Shown: one piece after another, positions 6,687 to 7,394 of the stretch
Numbering within the stretch: the stretch's first letter is position 1
How the letters are laid out: each line of letters starts with the position of its first letter
Source: an uncultured bacterium
GTDB lineage: Bacteria > Bacillota > Clostridia > Lachnospirales > Lachnospiraceae
Assembly (NCBI GenBank): GCA_946061355.1
Contig: CAMGRE010000121.1
Coordinates: forward strand, 1 to 7,394
Direction of reading: 5' to 3'
Length of the DNA: 7,394 nucleotides
Program-made: the position numbers and the translations under genes
The notes under the pieces: model-generated
Told to the model about the DNA's origin: nothing
The model's database searches: none
What the model saw: the letters and a program-made list of their open reading frames with translations, nothing else

Positions 6687-7394
6687 GGTGCTTATTTTCG
6701 GAGGAACGACAGAGGGAAGACTTCTGTGGGAATATTGTCATCAGGAAGCGATCCCGGCGGAAATGTATGTTGCCACAGAGTATGGAGCGTACGTGTTGGA
6801 GAGATCGGACGCGGATCACCCGCATGTTCATGTGGGACGGTTGGACAGCCATGAGATGGCAGCGCTTTTTGAACGCGAAGGAAATGTTCTCATTGTGGAT
6901 GCGACGCATCCGTATGCAACGGAGGTTACGAGGAATATTGTCAGGGCATGTGAAACTTCCGGGAAGGCCGGAATCAGAGTGGAGAGGAGTTCCTGCCTTG
7001 ACGGAGAAGCAGATTTTTTCAGTGAAGGCAGGATTGTTCCGGTGGGCAGTGTAGCTCGGGCGGCAGAATATCTGCAAGATCAGACAGGAAATATTCTTGT
7101 GACCACGGGCAGTAAGGAACTGGAGCGCTATACAGCGATTTCTGGATACCGGGAACGGCTCTATGTGAGGGTTTTGCCGAACCCGGATATTTTGAAGCAC
7201 TGTATTTCCCTTGGGATCGAGGGAGATCATCTGATCGGAATGCAGGGGCCGTTTTCAACACAGATGAACTGTGCCATGATAAAAGAGTACGGAATCCGGT
7301 GGCTCGTGACAAAAGACTCAGGGGTACAAGGTGGTTTTCCGGAAAAACTTCAAGCTACAGAACAGACAGGTATCCGCTGTATCGTGGTCGGAAG
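6679..7394 (+). CDS. cbiJ: Cobalt-precorrin-6A reductase CbiJ/CobK (3'-truncated by window edge)
   Basis: This enzyme reduces a double bond of cobalt-precorrin-6A with a nicotinamide cofactor to give cobalt-precorrin-6B, directly after the CbiD step. From ATG 6679, 238 codons are open to the window end without a stop. The translation starts MCKVLIFGGTTEGRLL, the classic CobK nucleotide-binding start. It continues with DATHPYATEV (residues about 75-84), LVTTGSKELERY (about 140-151), LIGMQGPFST (about 185-194) and VTKDSGVQGGFPEKL (about 207-221), then IRCIVVG at the edge. All are CobK/CbiJ family landmarks. The family is usually about 250-260 residues, so if it stands alone only a short tail is missing; a C-terminal fusion to another cobalamin domain cannot be excluded. 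The start overlaps cbiH by 8 bp and has a good ribosome binding site. Whether to call it CbiJ or CobK is a naming choice; the anaerobic neighbours favour CbiJ. Confidence 0.95.
   Translation, partial: MCKVLIFGGTTEGRLLWEYCHQEAIPAEMYVATEYGAYVLERSDADHPHVHVGRLDSHEMAALFEREGNVLIVDATHPYATEVTRNIVRACETSGKAGIRVERSSCLDGEADFFSEGRIVPVGSVARAAEYLQDQTGNILVTTGSKELERYTAISGYRERLYVRVLPNPDILKHCISLGIEGDHLIGMQGPFSTQMNCAMIKEYGIRWLVTKDSGVQGGFPEKLQATEQTGIRCIVVG

Overview
The window reads as a stretch of chromosome from an anaerobic, low-to-mid GC Gram-positive bacterium, most likely a Clostridia/Lachnospiraceae-type Firmicute. The reasons are strong purine-rich ribosome binding sites, a GTG start, tightly packed co-directional genes, a RecG next to a DegV-family protein, and an oxygen-independent (CbiG/CbiD) cobalamin pathway. 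Species level cannot be reached from the sequence alone. Every supported gene is on the + strand and almost no base is non-coding.

Layout: (1) bases 1-1988 hold the RecG DNA helicase, missing only its extreme N-terminus. (2) Bases 1989-2055 are a short A-rich gap. A good sigma-A-type promoter (TTGACT, 17 bp, TAGAAT) begins inside the last recG codons and ends in this gap. (3) Bases 2056-2928 encode a DegV/FakB-family fatty-acid-binding protein starting at GTG. (4) Bases 2925-7394 hold five genes of anaerobic corrin ring synthesis: cbiD, cbiF, cbiG, cbiH and cbiJ (cobK). The last is cut by the window end. Junctions are a 4-bp overlap (degV/cbiD), a 3-nt gap (cbiD/cbiF), a 1-bp overlap (cbiF/cbiG), a 13-nt gap (cbiG/cbiH) and an 8-bp overlap (cbiH/cbiJ). 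This is the pattern of one translationally coupled operon.

Functionally, the five cbi products cover five consecutive steps. CbiH contracts the ring (cobalt-precorrin-3 to 4). CbiF methylates C11 (4 to 5A). CbiG opens the lactone and releases acetaldehyde (5A to 5B). CbiD methylates C1 (5B to 6A). CbiJ reduces the macrocycle (6A to 6B). The gene order D-F-G-H-J matches the order of these genes in the classical Salmonella cbi operon, with cbiE/cbiT absent between D and F. The other steps (chelatase, CbiL, CbiE/T, CbiC, CbiA and later genes) must lie outside the window, probably downstream.

No RNA gene, mobile element, CRISPR array, long repeat or cobalamin riboswitch was found. All genes belong to known families, and I do not see an undescribed system. 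The points most worth a second look are the translational coupling of degV to the B12 genes, the promoter embedded in the recG end, and the lack of room for a B12 riboswitch before the cluster.
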